DNA of 64,000 bases from UBA4416 sp963422675 (GTDB taxonomy: Bacteria > Bacteroidota > Bacteroidia > B-17B0 > Aurantibacillaceae). Every line of letters starts with the position of its first letter. Within the stretch, counting starts at the first letter, position 1. Below are positions 18,871 through 27,652 of this stretch, one piece after another. The stretch is from NCBI GenBank assembly GCA_963422675.2, contig CAXVYS010000025.1, positions 150,569 through 214,568 on the forward strand. The letters are read 5' to 3'. The translations under genes and the position numbers were made by a program. Under the pieces are notes generated by a model, which did no database searches, was not told the DNA's origin, and was given only the letters and a program-made list of their open reading frames with translations.

Positions 18871-18883
18871 TCTTATTCATATT

Positions 18884-18900
18884 CAAGCCCTTCAGGCTTG
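18884..18900. other. Small hairpin between nuclease and barrel genes
   Basis: CAAGCC-cttca-GGCTTG forms a 6-bp stem just upstream of the BamA-like start. It lacks a T run, so it is a weak candidate for an attenuator or mRNA-processing hairpin between two same-strand genes 46 nt apart. Confidence 0.3.
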
Positions 18901-18916
18901 TATTGATTCTTTAACA

Positions 18917-20386
18917 TTAGAGTTTACTTTCGAAAAAATCAAGTAGCTGGTAAGTGATCAACGCATCCATTTCGCAATAGTCGATCAGTTGTTGTTTTAT
19001 CCCTTCTGCTTCTATGATATTTTGTTCCAGTAAACTTTCATAAATATACATAGCACTAATGCCCGATTGAATATCCAAATTATCAAACCCCGCGTCCCTG
19101 TTCACTACCGGAGCAATACTCTTAAGCTTAAAACTGCCTTTCATTTCAGGATGATAGTAATTTCCCTTACGAACAGGTTCTGCCAAATCAACTATTTTGG
19201 ATTTGAATAATTGAATATCATTTCTGTATTCAGGATACAAGTCTGCCAACTGGTTTAGAACGGTTTCTTCCAGGGCTTTATCAAACATTAAAATCGATTC
19301 AAATTCTTTGGTCAACGATAAAATCTCTTTCAAAAAATCTTTTCTAAGATCCTCCTCAATAGGTTTAAAATAGCTGTATTTAACCAGTTCCCCGTTTTTT
19401 TCATATACCATTGAAAACAAAAAAGGAATTTGCTGAAAAGGTTTTGTTCCTTCGTAGTAAGGAATGGCGGGCATCCAAACTTCAATATCCAAACTACATA
19501 CCGGCTTTTTGATCGTTGATATAAACGAGCCTACTTCCTGCTTATCTATTTGTTCCTTTTGCTCAATGGCTGCCTTCACCTGAACTTTAATTTCCTTATG
19601 CTTAATGGTATTGATATCAATTTCATCAATCCGCTTTATATTATTATCATACAAATCAAACATCTCCTGCTTGGTTAGCTTACCAAGTGTTAATACCGAC
19701 AGGGGATCTTTTGTATTTTTCCAACAGGTGCCTAAAAAATCGCATTCGTATGGCTGAAAACAATGGGTACCGATTTTAATATCCGGAATTTTGTTCTGTT
19801 CCAGTGTCAGCTTTGCCAGTTGCGATTTATGTGCAAAATACTCTGTGTTTTTGAGAGCATCTTTCATCACAGAGGTGGTTTTAAACAACTGCGTGATATC
19901 CAGCTTTCCCTTTAAAACATATTTCGGATTCAAGGTCAATAAATTAAAATCAACCAGATCGGGCAAGCAATTTTTTATAACGTAATATTGAAAGCAGGCA
20001 TCTTTCACATAGGTTTCGGTAATCTTTAAAGAGCTTTTTACTTCATAAGCAATCCATTTATCTTCGTGCTTATGTAGGATATCCACCATTACCAGCAAAT
20101 TATCATATATAAATGTGGCTTCATAAATGGTTTGAACGCCTTGTGCAATAAGGTGTTGAGTTTTAAAAGCAAATAGTTGCTGGTCTCTTTTTTCTCCAAC
20201 AGTAACATCTACACCATTGGGAAACAATTGCTGAGCAAAGATGCCTACATCGGTGCCCCGTTTAAAAATGAACTGTTTTTCTTTTGATAAAGAATCTCTT
20301 AAGTAAGGATGATTTTTATATAAATAAAAATGTTTTAAACACTGCTCTGCTTTTATAAAAGCCGATTTACTGATTGGAGTACTCAT
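18917..20386 (-). CDS. DUF2779 protein: Cas4-like nuclease fused to DEDDy exonuclease-like domain
   Basis: The 489-residue protein has an N-terminal PD-(D/E)xK module in which YEVKSSL supplies the E-x-K of the active site. Four Cys (one in AEQCLKHF near the N-terminus and HCFQPYECDFLGTC with C-x5-C-x5-C) fit the Fe-S clamp of Cas4/AddB nucleases. The C-terminal half has SLDIEVW (D-x-E of an exonuclease fold) and DYCEMDAL (Y-x3-D as in DEDDy motif III). This layout matches DUF2779. The biological role is unknown; DNA or RNA end processing or defence is plausible. The start at 20386 makes an ATGA overlap with the stop of the upstream glycosyltransferase, which strongly decides it over the longer 20410 start. 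Confidence 0.8.
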   Translation of the reverse strand: MSTPISKSAFIKAEQCLKHFYLYKNHPYLRDSLSKEKQFIFKRGTDVGIFAQQLFPNGVDVTVGEKRDQQLFAFKTQHLIAQGVQTIYEATFIYDNLLVMVDILHKHEDKWIAYEVKSSLKITETYVKDACFQYYVIKNCLPDLVDFNLLTLNPKYVLKGKLDITQLFKTTSVMKDALKNTEYFAHKSQLAKLTLEQNKIPDIKIGTHCFQPYECDFLGTCWKNTKDPLSVLTLGKLTKQEMFDLYDNNIKRIDEIDINTIKHKEIKVQVKAAIEQKEQIDKQEVGSFISTIKKPVCSLDIEVWMPAIPYYEGTKPFQQIPFLFSMVYEKNGELVKYSYFKPIEEDLRKDFLKEILSLTKEFESILMFDKALEETVLNQLADLYPEYRNDIQLFKSKIVDLAEPVRKGNYYHPEMKGSFKLKSIAPVVNRDAGFDNLDIQSGISAMYIYESLLEQNIIEAEGIKQQLIDYCEMDALITYQLLDFFESKL

Positions 20387-21504
20387 AGGCATTTGGTAAT
20401 GCTGTTCCAAAGCAGGTCTGCCGATTTATCCCATGAAAAAACATCTTTTCTGTGTTTGCCGTTTTCAATTAAACTGTTGCGAAGTACAGCGTTATGATAT
20501 AGTTCGATCATTCCGTTGCTTATACTATTTACCTCAAAAGGATCAACGGTAAGAGCGGCATTTCCGGCAATTTCAGGCATACTCGTAGTATTGCTGCAAA
20601 TAACAGGAGTTTCGCAAGCCATGGCTTCTACAATAGGAATACCAAAGCCTTCAAAATAAGGAACAAATGCCAAAGCAAAAGCACTTGCCATTATTTTCTC
20701 CAACTCTTCCTGTGGCTGCCTTCCTATAAATAAAATATCATTTTTATAGGCAGAATGGTCAATGGCCCTCTTCACATCTCCTTCGCTACTATATACCATT
20801 CCAACCAACACTAACTTATAATCAGTCTGTGTTTGTTCCCTAAACCGATCAAACGCAGAAATCAATCTGTTTAAATTTTTTCGCGGACTTTGTGAGCCCA
20901 CAAATAAAAAATAAGGTTTTCCCTGCGAATGCTGCTCTCGTGTTTTCTGTTGTTCAGCTTCCGGCAAGGGTTTAAATCCCTCATTGATGCCATTATACAC
21001 CACATCAATTTTATCGGGAGCAATTTGATAGTTGTTGGATATATCTGCTTTGCTATATTCGGATACTGTTGCAATACGGGTAGCTAACCGGGCGTATTTA
21101 GGAAAAAAATAATTGTAATATTTACTCGTTAACGGCTTTAAGTCTTTAGGGTTATGAAAGAAATTAATATCATGAATGACCGGTAGTTGCTTACACTTTG
21201 CTCCCGGTGATAAAAACCCATCAGGAGATAAGAACAAATCAGGGTTCATCCGGTTCAACAAACCTTTAACAGCCACATGAAACCAGGCATAATATAAAAA
21301 AGGGTGCCTGGCCTCAGGGCCAATAACCAAAGGAGTGATATTATCTGAAAAGATAAAATCATCACTAAAATCTCTATCAAATAAAAACACAAAATGCGTA
21401 TCCGGATTTTGTTGTGTGATACGCTTTAACGTTTGGTAACTAAACCAACCTATGCCATCTAATTTATCAGAAAGAAGTAACCGTGTATTAACTACTATTT
21501 GCAA
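20383..21504 (-). CDS. Glycosyltransferase family 4 (GT-B)
   Basis: The 373-residue protein has the GT-B layout. The acceptor domain has DGIGWFSYQTL and the nucleotide-sugar domain starts near YFLFVGSQSPRKNLNRLISAF. The GT4 signature is PYFEGFGIPIVEAMACETPVI, with the two Glu spaced as in the E-x7-E motif. It probably transfers a sugar in surface polysaccharide or lipopolysaccharide assembly at the inner face of the membrane. The last bases overlap the start of the nuclease gene (ATGA), so translation of the two is coupled even though their functions look unrelated. Confidence 0.88.
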   Translation of the reverse strand: MQIVVNTRLLLSDKLDGIGWFSYQTLKRITQQNPDTHFVFLFDRDFSDDFIFSDNITPLVIGPEARHPFLYYAWFHVAVKGLLNRMNPDLFLSPDGFLSPGAKCKQLPVIHDINFFHNPKDLKPLTSKYYNYFFPKYARLATRIATVSEYSKADISNNYQIAPDKIDVVYNGINEGFKPLPEAEQQKTREQHSQGKPYFLFVGSQSPRKNLNRLISAFDRFREQTQTDYKLVLVGMVYSSEGDVKRAIDHSAYKNDILFIGRQPQEELEKIMASAFALAFVPYFEGFGIPIVEAMACETPVICSNTTSMPEIAGNAALTVDPFEVNSISNGMIELYHNAVLRNSLIENGKHRKDVFSWDKSADLLWNSITKCL

Positions 21505-21688
21505 AAACTAATTTTATTGCAAAGTAAGGCAAATTTTAAAAATTAAAAAATCGCATTTATCTAAATTTTAAGGCGTTTAGCGATGGAGCCATACCCTGAG
21601 TTTGGCACTATTTAACGTTCCTTAAGAGGTTTATACTGCTTAATTTAAACATAATCTCTATTTTAGCTTATTTACCAGTATAAGCCAC

Positions 21689-24220
21689 ATGCTCACCATT
21701 AAAGAAAAATTCGCTCTACAATCTGTCCGCAATAAAATTATTGTTGCTTTTCTTTTTGGGTGTTTGGTTGTTTTCTTTTCATGGGCTATTGCGCGGGTTG
21801 TTTTTAAGGAAACCTTTTTAACCATTGATAAGATTTCGGAACCTAATCCAAAACTTAGAATTGTTAATACACTGTTTCAAAAAGTGAATCACCTGGAACA
21901 AAGTCAAAAGCTGCAAATCTTAAAAAATCCGGATAAAACACCCATTTCCTTTATTGAAGAATCGCAGCAGATTACCAGGTATTTAGATACTCTTCAGAGT
22001 TTTTATACAGGAGATACTGTTCAGGTAAAAAGACTGGAGTTAATGAAAGAAGTTATGTTACAAAGGGATCAGCTTTTGTTTAACTATTTAAAATTTCATG
22101 GTGATCTCGTCCACAATACATCGCTTTCGCATAATATGAAAGAACTATCGGATTATATTTCCGATAATATAAAGCAAATTGATAGCAGTGTGGTGACTAC
22201 TAAAAAAAGGACTACTACCGTTATTACCTCTGATGCAGGAAAGGAAGAGGCTGTAGCAGGGAAACAGGGGTCTTTTTTTAAGCGTTTATTCTCCCGAAAA
22301 AAACAGGTTATAAAGACCAATGATCCTGTTAGGAAATCGGTTACTGAAGATATAACCACAACGATTGATACATTGGCTATTGCTCAAAGAGACAGCTTTA
22401 TGAGAGATATGGAGTCTGTTATAGATAACATTGAAAAAGATCAATATAACAGGGGATCTAAATTAATTAATCATGAGTTAAAACTTGCCAATGCCGATAA
22501 CGCCTTTATTAATGAGCTTCAACAGCTGTTACAGCAAATACAGGATGAAGAAATTGCCGACTTGCAAACCAATACACAGCTATTAAGCGATGTATTTAAT
22601 AAGGCATTTAACAGAATAGGTATTGTACTGCTTATTTTTTTACTATTAGCCATTATCCTTATTTTTCTAATGTTTTCAGATATTTCGCAAAGTAATAAAA
22701 CACAGCTCGAATTAATTGAAGCCAAGGAAAAAGCAGAGTATATGGAAAAGGTAAAAGAGCGTTTTCTGGCAAATATGAGTCATGAAATACGAACGCCTTT
22801 ACAATCTATTATTGGCTATTCTGAACAGATCAAAGAGCAGGCAATTCCTAAAAAAGAAGCTTTAGAGGCCATTTACAGGTCTTCGGAACATTTACTGCAG
22901 ATCGTGAATGAAGTGTTGGATTATAGCAGAATTACATCGGGCAAATTTACCTTTGAACAGGCTGATTTTAGTATGGAAGAGGTATTAGCCGAAGTTTCTG
23001 ATACCATTGAAGGGCAGACGGAATTAAAGCATATTCATTTCAAATTTAAAAGTGATATTCCCGGTAATATCCTACACAAAGGGGATAGTTTCCGCCTCAA
23101 GCAAATTCTTTATAATTTATTAAGTAATGCTGTTAAGTTTACAGATCGCGGAGAAGTAAGTTTTTTTGTGACTTCTACAAATACCGATAGAACCACCGAA
23201 TTTATATTTGAAGTGAAAGATACAGGGATTGGTATGACTCCCGATGAGATCAAAAAAATATTTAATGTATTTGAACAGGCTACGGAAAGCACCCAACGCC
23301 ATTTTGGTGGAACAGGCCTGGGGCTAAGTATTGCCAAAACACTGGTTGAAATGCAAGCTGGTAAAATAGACGTGAAAAGCGAAAAAAATAAAGGGACAAC
23401 CTTTACCGTAACACTTGGTTATTTAAAATCATCCACTTCCGAAAAAATTCAAAAAAATATCCCTGTAACACCTATGGTAAGCTATAAGGGAAAAGTGTTA
23501 CTGGTAGACGATGATCCATTAATCCTGAATTTATGCTCTACCATTTTACAAAAACAGGAAATAGAACATGTGTGCTACGCTTCCTCTGAAAAAGTACTCG
23601 AAGATGAGTGGGATCCCTCGATCACTTTGGTGTTAATGGATATAAGAATGCCAAAGATCAGTGGCATTGAGCTTTGCAAGAGGTTGAAAGAAAAAACGAA
23701 AGATACTGTGAAATTTATTGCATTAACGGCCCAGGCATTTCCTAAAGAAAGAGAAGCTTTATTAAGCCAGGGGTTTGATATGGTGCTCTTAAAACCTTTT
23801 AAAGAAAGAGACCTTTTACAAGTGTTTTCCGATTTTTATTTACCGGAAAATCACAAAACAAAGGTCAGTATCAACGGACTGAACCTTTCATCCATATACA
23901 CGATGTGTAGCCAGGATCCTGCTTTAATTAAGAAAACCTTAGAACTATTTATTTCTGAAGCTACAAAAGATATAGTTGAATTAAAGCATGCCCTTACACA
24001 CAAAGATAATAGCCGGTTACGGGATGTTTGCCACAAATTAGCCGGAAAAATAGGGCAAGTAGGGGCTCAGAGTTTATTACAGCAATTAAGAAGAATAGAA
24101 AAAGAAGTCGAAGAAAATGATCGGACGCTGTTCTCAAAAGAAGAAACAGACCTTTTACTGATAGAACTTAATGAGTTGATCATTAAACTAAGAGCACACT
24201 GTGTGTCATTAGAACATTAG
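21689..24220 (+). CDS. Hybrid sensor histidine kinase with receiver and HPt domains
   Basis: The 843-residue protein has TM1 at about residues 15-37 and a helical sensor region at about 40-305, much of it coiled-coil-like. TM2 is at about 306-328 and the HisKA domain carries the phospho-His near residue 365 (NMSHEIRTPLQS). The HATPase_c domain shows the N box (LLSNAVKF), DTGIGM and GTGLGLSI. The REC domain runs from about residue 600 (VLLVDDDP, LMDIRMP, LTAQ, LKPF). A C-terminal HPt domain has its His near 780 (CHKLAGKIG). It is therefore a complete phosphorelay chain in one polypeptide. The converging sigma-54 response regulator overlaps it by 4 nt and is the probable output partner. Confidence 0.93.
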   Translation: MLTIKEKFALQSVRNKIIVAFLFGCLVVFFSWAIARVVFKETFLTIDKISEPNPKLRIVNTLFQKVNHLEQSQKLQILKNPDKTPISFIEESQQITRYLDTLQSFYTGDTVQVKRLELMKEVMLQRDQLLFNYLKFHGDLVHNTSLSHNMKELSDYISDNIKQIDSSVVTTKKRTTTVITSDAGKEEAVAGKQGSFFKRLFSRKKQVIKTNDPVRKSVTEDITTTIDTLAIAQRDSFMRDMESVIDNIEKDQYNRGSKLINHELKLANADNAFINELQQLLQQIQDEEIADLQTNTQLLSDVFNKAFNRIGIVLLIFLLLAIILIFLMFSDISQSNKTQLELIEAKEKAEYMEKVKERFLANMSHEIRTPLQSIIGYSEQIKEQAIPKKEALEAIYRSSEHLLQIVNEVLDYSRITSGKFTFEQADFSMEEVLAEVSDTIEGQTELKHIHFKFKSDIPGNILHKGDSFRLKQILYNLLSNAVKFTDRGEVSFFVTSTNTDRTTEFIFEVKDTGIGMTPDEIKKIFNVFEQATESTQRHFGGTGLGLSIAKTLVEMQAGKIDVKSEKNKGTTFTVTLGYLKSSTSEKIQKNIPVTPMVSYKGKVLLVDDDPLILNLCSTILQKQEIEHVCYASSEKVLEDEWDPSITLVLMDIRMPKISGIELCKRLKEKTKDTVKFIALTAQAFPKEREALLSQGFDMVLLKPFKERDLLQVFSDFYLPENHKTKVSINGLNLSSIYTMCSQDPALIKKTLELFISEATKDIVELKHALTHKDNSRLRDVCHKLAGKIGQVGAQSLLQQLRRIEKEVEENDRTLFSKEETDLLLIELNELIIKLRAHCVSLEH

Positions 24221-25545
24221 CATTCTATCCCGTAACGGGCAATTTTTAAATACAACGTTTTTCGATCTATATTTAAAATACCTGCGGCTTTAGATTTATT
24301 GTATTTTACTTCTTTCAGCGTTTTGATGATGAGTTCTTTTTCATTTACCTCATTCATGGCTTTTAGATGTGTCTCCGTTTTTTTAACAAGTGGAATATCC
24401 CGGCGCATTTCAAAAGGAATATCATCCAAACCTATTCTATCGCCCAACGCCAGTAATACCGAACGTTTCACAATATTTTTTAATTCGCGTAAATTACCTG
24501 GCCAGTTATATGCTTTAAAAATACTCATCACTTCGGGTGATAAATCTTTAATTTTTTTAGATAATTCTTTATTAGCCTGCCTAATAAAATTCTGCACAAA
24601 TAATTCCAGGTCCTCTGTACGGTCACGCAAGGCAGGTACACGGATGCTAAACTCATTAATACGATGGTATAGATCTTCACGAAAGCTTCCCTGCTTCACA
24701 CTCATTAAAAGATCGTCGTTAGTTGCTGCAATAATCCGTACATCTGCTTTTATTAATTTACCGCTGCCAATAGGCTGTACAACCCGTTCCTGAACTGCCC
24801 TCAGTAATTTTACCTGAACAGGGTACGTTAGATTCCCTACTTCGTCTAAAAATAAAGTACCACCTTCTGCCAGTTCAAATGCTCCTTTTTTATTAAACAA
24901 AGCTCCTGTAAAAGCCCCCTTTATATGTCCGAATAATTCGCTTGAGGCCAACTCTTCAGATAATGCACCGCAATCGATTGCCACAAAAGGCCCGTTAGCT
25001 CTCGGACTTAACCGATGTATACTTCTTGCAATATTTTCTTTCCCTGTACCACTTTCACCCAATATCACCACCGACATATTTGTAGGGGCAATTAGTTCGA
25101 TGTGCCTGTTCAGCTCTAAAGAAATCTCACTTTCTCCTTTTATAAAAACCGGATCTTCCTGATTAATTTCTGCTACAGGATCTTCTTTTTTACGAAGTGC
25201 CTGTTCAATCACTAATAACAACTCCTCAGGGTTTACAGGCTTTGTAATATAATCGGATGCTCCTAAATGAATTGCTTTTACAGCCGTACGTATGTCATGA
25301 AAACCTGTCATCATAATAACAGGAATTTTTATATTCTGCACTTTAAGGTGATCTAAAAAATGGAATCCATTTCCATCAGGCAAATTATAATCGAGTAAAA
25401 TTAATTGATAGGTTGTAAGTTCTATTTCATTGATAGCATCTTTTAAGGTATGCTTACTTAAAACAGAATGATTTTTTTTCGATAAAAAATTTTCTATTAA
25501 ATGCGTAAAGGTTGAATCGTCTTCTATTAATAGAATTTTAGCCAT
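24217..25545 (-). CDS. Sigma-54-dependent response regulator (NtrC family)
   Basis: The 442-residue regulator starts MAKILLIEDD at 25545. The frame is open for 21 more codons upstream, but those are not conserved-looking. The receiver domain has its phospho-Asp in LILLDYNLPDG. The AAA+ domain has Walker A GESGTGKENIARSIH, the sigma-54 contact loop GAFTGA and Walker B LFLDEVGN, with the arginine-finger region intact. A C-terminal Fis-type helix-turn-helix follows (NKSKAAGILNIDRKTLYLKI). It activates sigma-54 promoters when phosphorylated. The gene converges on and overlaps the hybrid kinase at 21689-24220. Confidence 0.93.
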   Translation of the reverse strand: MAKILLIEDDSTFTHLIENFLSKKNHSVLSKHTLKDAINEIELTTYQLILLDYNLPDGNGFHFLDHLKVQNIKIPVIMMTGFHDIRTAVKAIHLGASDYITKPVNPEELLLVIEQALRKKEDPVAEINQEDPVFIKGESEISLELNRHIELIAPTNMSVVILGESGTGKENIARSIHRLSPRANGPFVAIDCGALSEELASSELFGHIKGAFTGALFNKKGAFELAEGGTLFLDEVGNLTYPVQVKLLRAVQERVVQPIGSGKLIKADVRIIAATNDDLLMSVKQGSFREDLYHRINEFSIRVPALRDRTEDLELFVQNFIRQANKELSKKIKDLSPEVMSIFKAYNWPGNLRELKNIVKRSVLLALGDRIGLDDIPFEMRRDIPLVKKTETHLKAMNEVNEKELIIKTLKEVKYNKSKAAGILNIDRKTLYLKIARYGIEC

Positions 25546-25596
25546 GGTGGTAAGAAAAGTAGTACTATTTGTTTCAGTAAAAATATCATTAAAATA

Positions 25597-25618
25597 AAAG
25601 CCGGTCAAGACCGGCTTT
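25597..25618 (-). terminator. Intrinsic terminator after the PepSY-like gene
   Basis: AAAGCCGG-tcaaga-CCGGCTTT is an 8-bp perfect stem. On the minus strand it is followed by TTTATTTTAAT, 33 nt past the stop of the 25651-25962 gene. It separates that gene from the sigma-54 regulator. Confidence 0.8.
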
Positions 25619-25650
25619 CATAAAAAACTAAAAAAAGTATAAGTATTTAC

Positions 25651-25962
25651 TTATTTCAATAAAGCACCTTCTTTATCAAATTTTACCAGTTTAGTTTCTT
25701 TTTCTTTCGTTAAAGAAACCTCGTAATGAGATGCTGCAGCTGTTTTCACTAAAGCGGCTTCTGTAATGAACCATCCTTTGTATTCCGGGGCAGAAAGCGT
25801 TTTTTTAATTGGTTCAGGTAACTCTTCAGGTTTTAGAGCTACTCTTTCATCATTCACCAAATTTGTAGTAACTACTGTGTTAACGTTGTTGTTTGCTGCA
25901 TAAACAGTTTTTGCTGTTAGAGCTAATCCGAGGCCAAAAGCCAATACCATTAATTTTTTCAT
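25651..25962 (-). CDS. Small secreted PepSY-like protein
   Basis: The 103-residue protein starts MKKLMVLAFGLGLALTAKTVYA, a clear signal peptide, so it is periplasmic or secreted. The mature part (LPEPIKKTLSAPEYKGWFI, then YEVSLTKEKETKLVKFDKEG) resembles the PepSY-like/BLIP-like fold common in Bacteroidota, where repeats pair a helix with a three-stranded sheet. Its role is unknown. The frame is open 25 codons upstream, but the signal peptide fixes the start at 25962. It is a single-gene unit with its own terminator. Confidence 0.7.
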   Translation of the reverse strand: MKKLMVLAFGLGLALTAKTVYAANNNVNTVVTTNLVNDERVALKPEELPEPIKKTLSAPEYKGWFITEAALVKTAAASHYEVSLTKEKETKLVKFDKEGALLK

Positions 25963-26173
25963 CGTGTATTTTATAAGTTTAAGTTTGTAATATGATTGCA
26001 AGGATGCCAATGCTGTACCAAGGAACTCTGGAAACATAAATAATTAAAAATCAACAATTTAAAATTATTGTTCGCCTTAAAAAATGTTGAATAATTCAAC
26101 ACTTTGTAGGTAAATTCGACATATCCCAATTTCCATCTGCCTCCTTTTATATTAACCTTCAAATTTACTTTAC

Positions 26174-26632
26174 GTGCCTGTAAAAACTCCTAAAGACTAT
26201 ATAAGCGAGCTTCCTCCTGAACGGCTCAGTTATTTTACCCGGTTGAGAGATACGGTTCTTGAAAATATTCCTAAAGGATTTGAAGAAGTCATCAGCTATG
26301 GCATGATTTCTTATTCTGTACCTCACCGTTTATTTCCAAAAGGATATCATTGTGATCCCACCATTCCTTTACCATTTGTAAGCATTGCCTCACAAAAAAA
26401 TTTCATCGCTCTTTACCATATGGGGATTTATGGAAGCCCAACACTCCTGAAATGGTTTGTTAATGAATACCCTAAACACTGTAAAACCAAGCTGGATATG
26501 GGAAAAAGCTGTATCCGTTTTAAAAAAATGGATCAGATTCCTTATGAGCTCATTGCTGAATTAATGAAAAAAATAACCGTTAAAGACTGGATAACTTTAT
26601 ACCAGGGAAATCTCGAAACATCTAAAAAATAA
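26174..26632 (+). CDS. DUF1801 domain protein
   Basis: The 152-residue protein matches DUF1801 (YdhG/iron-chaperone-like fold): YISELPPERLSYFTRLRDTV, then EEVISYGMISYSVP, then FIALYHMGIYG and MGKSCIRFKKMDQIPYELI. The cellular role of this family is not firmly established. The start is a GTG at 26174, since there is no ATG that keeps the N-terminal helix. The bestrophin gene begins 4 nt after its stop, so the two are co-transcribed. Confidence 0.8.
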   Translation: MPVKTPKDYISELPPERLSYFTRLRDTVLENIPKGFEEVISYGMISYSVPHRLFPKGYHCDPTIPLPFVSIASQKNFIALYHMGIYGSPTLLKWFVNEYPKHCKTKLDMGKSCIRFKKMDQIPYELIAELMKKITVKDWITLYQGNLETSKK

Positions 26633-26636
26633 TTTT

Positions 26637-27635
26637 ATGCACGCAGGAAGAAGATTTACACTTAAACAAGTCGTTTACTGGACAAGAAGAGACATTTACA
26701 TTTTCACCGTTGTTTCTATTATTCCAACGGCCTTATATTATTTTTTCAATGTAAAATGGTTAGTGATCCCATGGGTGGCCATTGCCCTGGTTGGCACAGC
26801 GGCCGCCTTTGTAGTGGGCTTTAAAAATACGCAAACCTATAACCGCTTGTGGGAAGCCCGGCAAATATGGGGTAGTATTATTAATTCCAGCAGGGCCTGG
26901 GGAATTTTAATAAAGGATACGGTGAACACTGATAAAAAAGAAATCACGGAATTAATTTACCGTCATTTAGCATGGCTTACTGCCCTACGTTATCAAATGC
27001 GGGAACCGAGGATATGGGAAAACATGACTTTAAAAAGTAATGTAGAATACCAAAAATATTACACGATTCCGGAAAGAGAAATTCCTTTACAGGATGAATT
27101 AAAACCATTTTTGAGCGAGGAGGACCTGGCTTATATTTTAAGTAAAAAGAACAGAGCCACTCATCTAATTAGTCTTCAATCCAGGCATTTAAAGCGCTTA
27201 AAAGATTCGGGAAAACTTTCGGAGTTTGATTTTATTGAGCTGGAAAGAACTCTTACTGTATTATACGACCATCAGGGGAAATCGGAACGTATTAAAAATT
27301 TCCCTTATCCACGGCAGTTTGCAACGGTTAACCAAATGTTCATTCGTTTATTTGTATGTATTTTACCTTTTGGCATTTTACAGGAATTTGGTAAACTAAC
27401 AAAAGATCTGGGAGAAAATTTTATATGGGCTACCGTTCCTTGCTCACTGGTAGTGGGATGGGTATTTTATTTAATGGAACGTATCGGTGAATCTACAGAG
27501 AACCCGTTTGAAGGAGGTGCAAACGATGTCCCTATTACAAACATTAGCCGTACCCTAGAAATTGATCTGAGAGAAATGCTGGACGAAACCAATATCCCTC
27601 CTGCTCTTACACCGGTAAATGATATTTTGTTATAA
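26637..27635 (+). CDS. Bestrophin-family anion channel
   Basis: The 332-residue membrane protein begins MHAGRRFTLKQVVYWTRRDI and has the family-defining block FVVGFKNTQTYNRLWEARQIWG. It has about four hydrophobic helices (two near residues 20-60 and two near 235-280) and a C-terminal NPFEGGANDVPI, which corresponds to the bestrophin NPF/acidic region. Bacterial homologues form pentameric channels in the inner membrane. It probably conducts Cl- or other ions; selectivity cannot be read from the sequence. Confidence 0.88.
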   Translation: MHAGRRFTLKQVVYWTRRDIYIFTVVSIIPTALYYFFNVKWLVIPWVAIALVGTAAAFVVGFKNTQTYNRLWEARQIWGSIINSSRAWGILIKDTVNTDKKEITELIYRHLAWLTALRYQMREPRIWENMTLKSNVEYQKYYTIPEREIPLQDELKPFLSEEDLAYILSKKNRATHLISLQSRHLKRLKDSGKLSEFDFIELERTLTVLYDHQGKSERIKNFPYPRQFATVNQMFIRLFVCILPFGILQEFGKLTKDLGENFIWATVPCSLVVGWVFYLMERIGESTENPFEGGANDVPITNISRTLEIDLREMLDETNIPPALTPVNDILL

Positions 27636-27652
27636 GGCCTTTGCAGGAAAAT

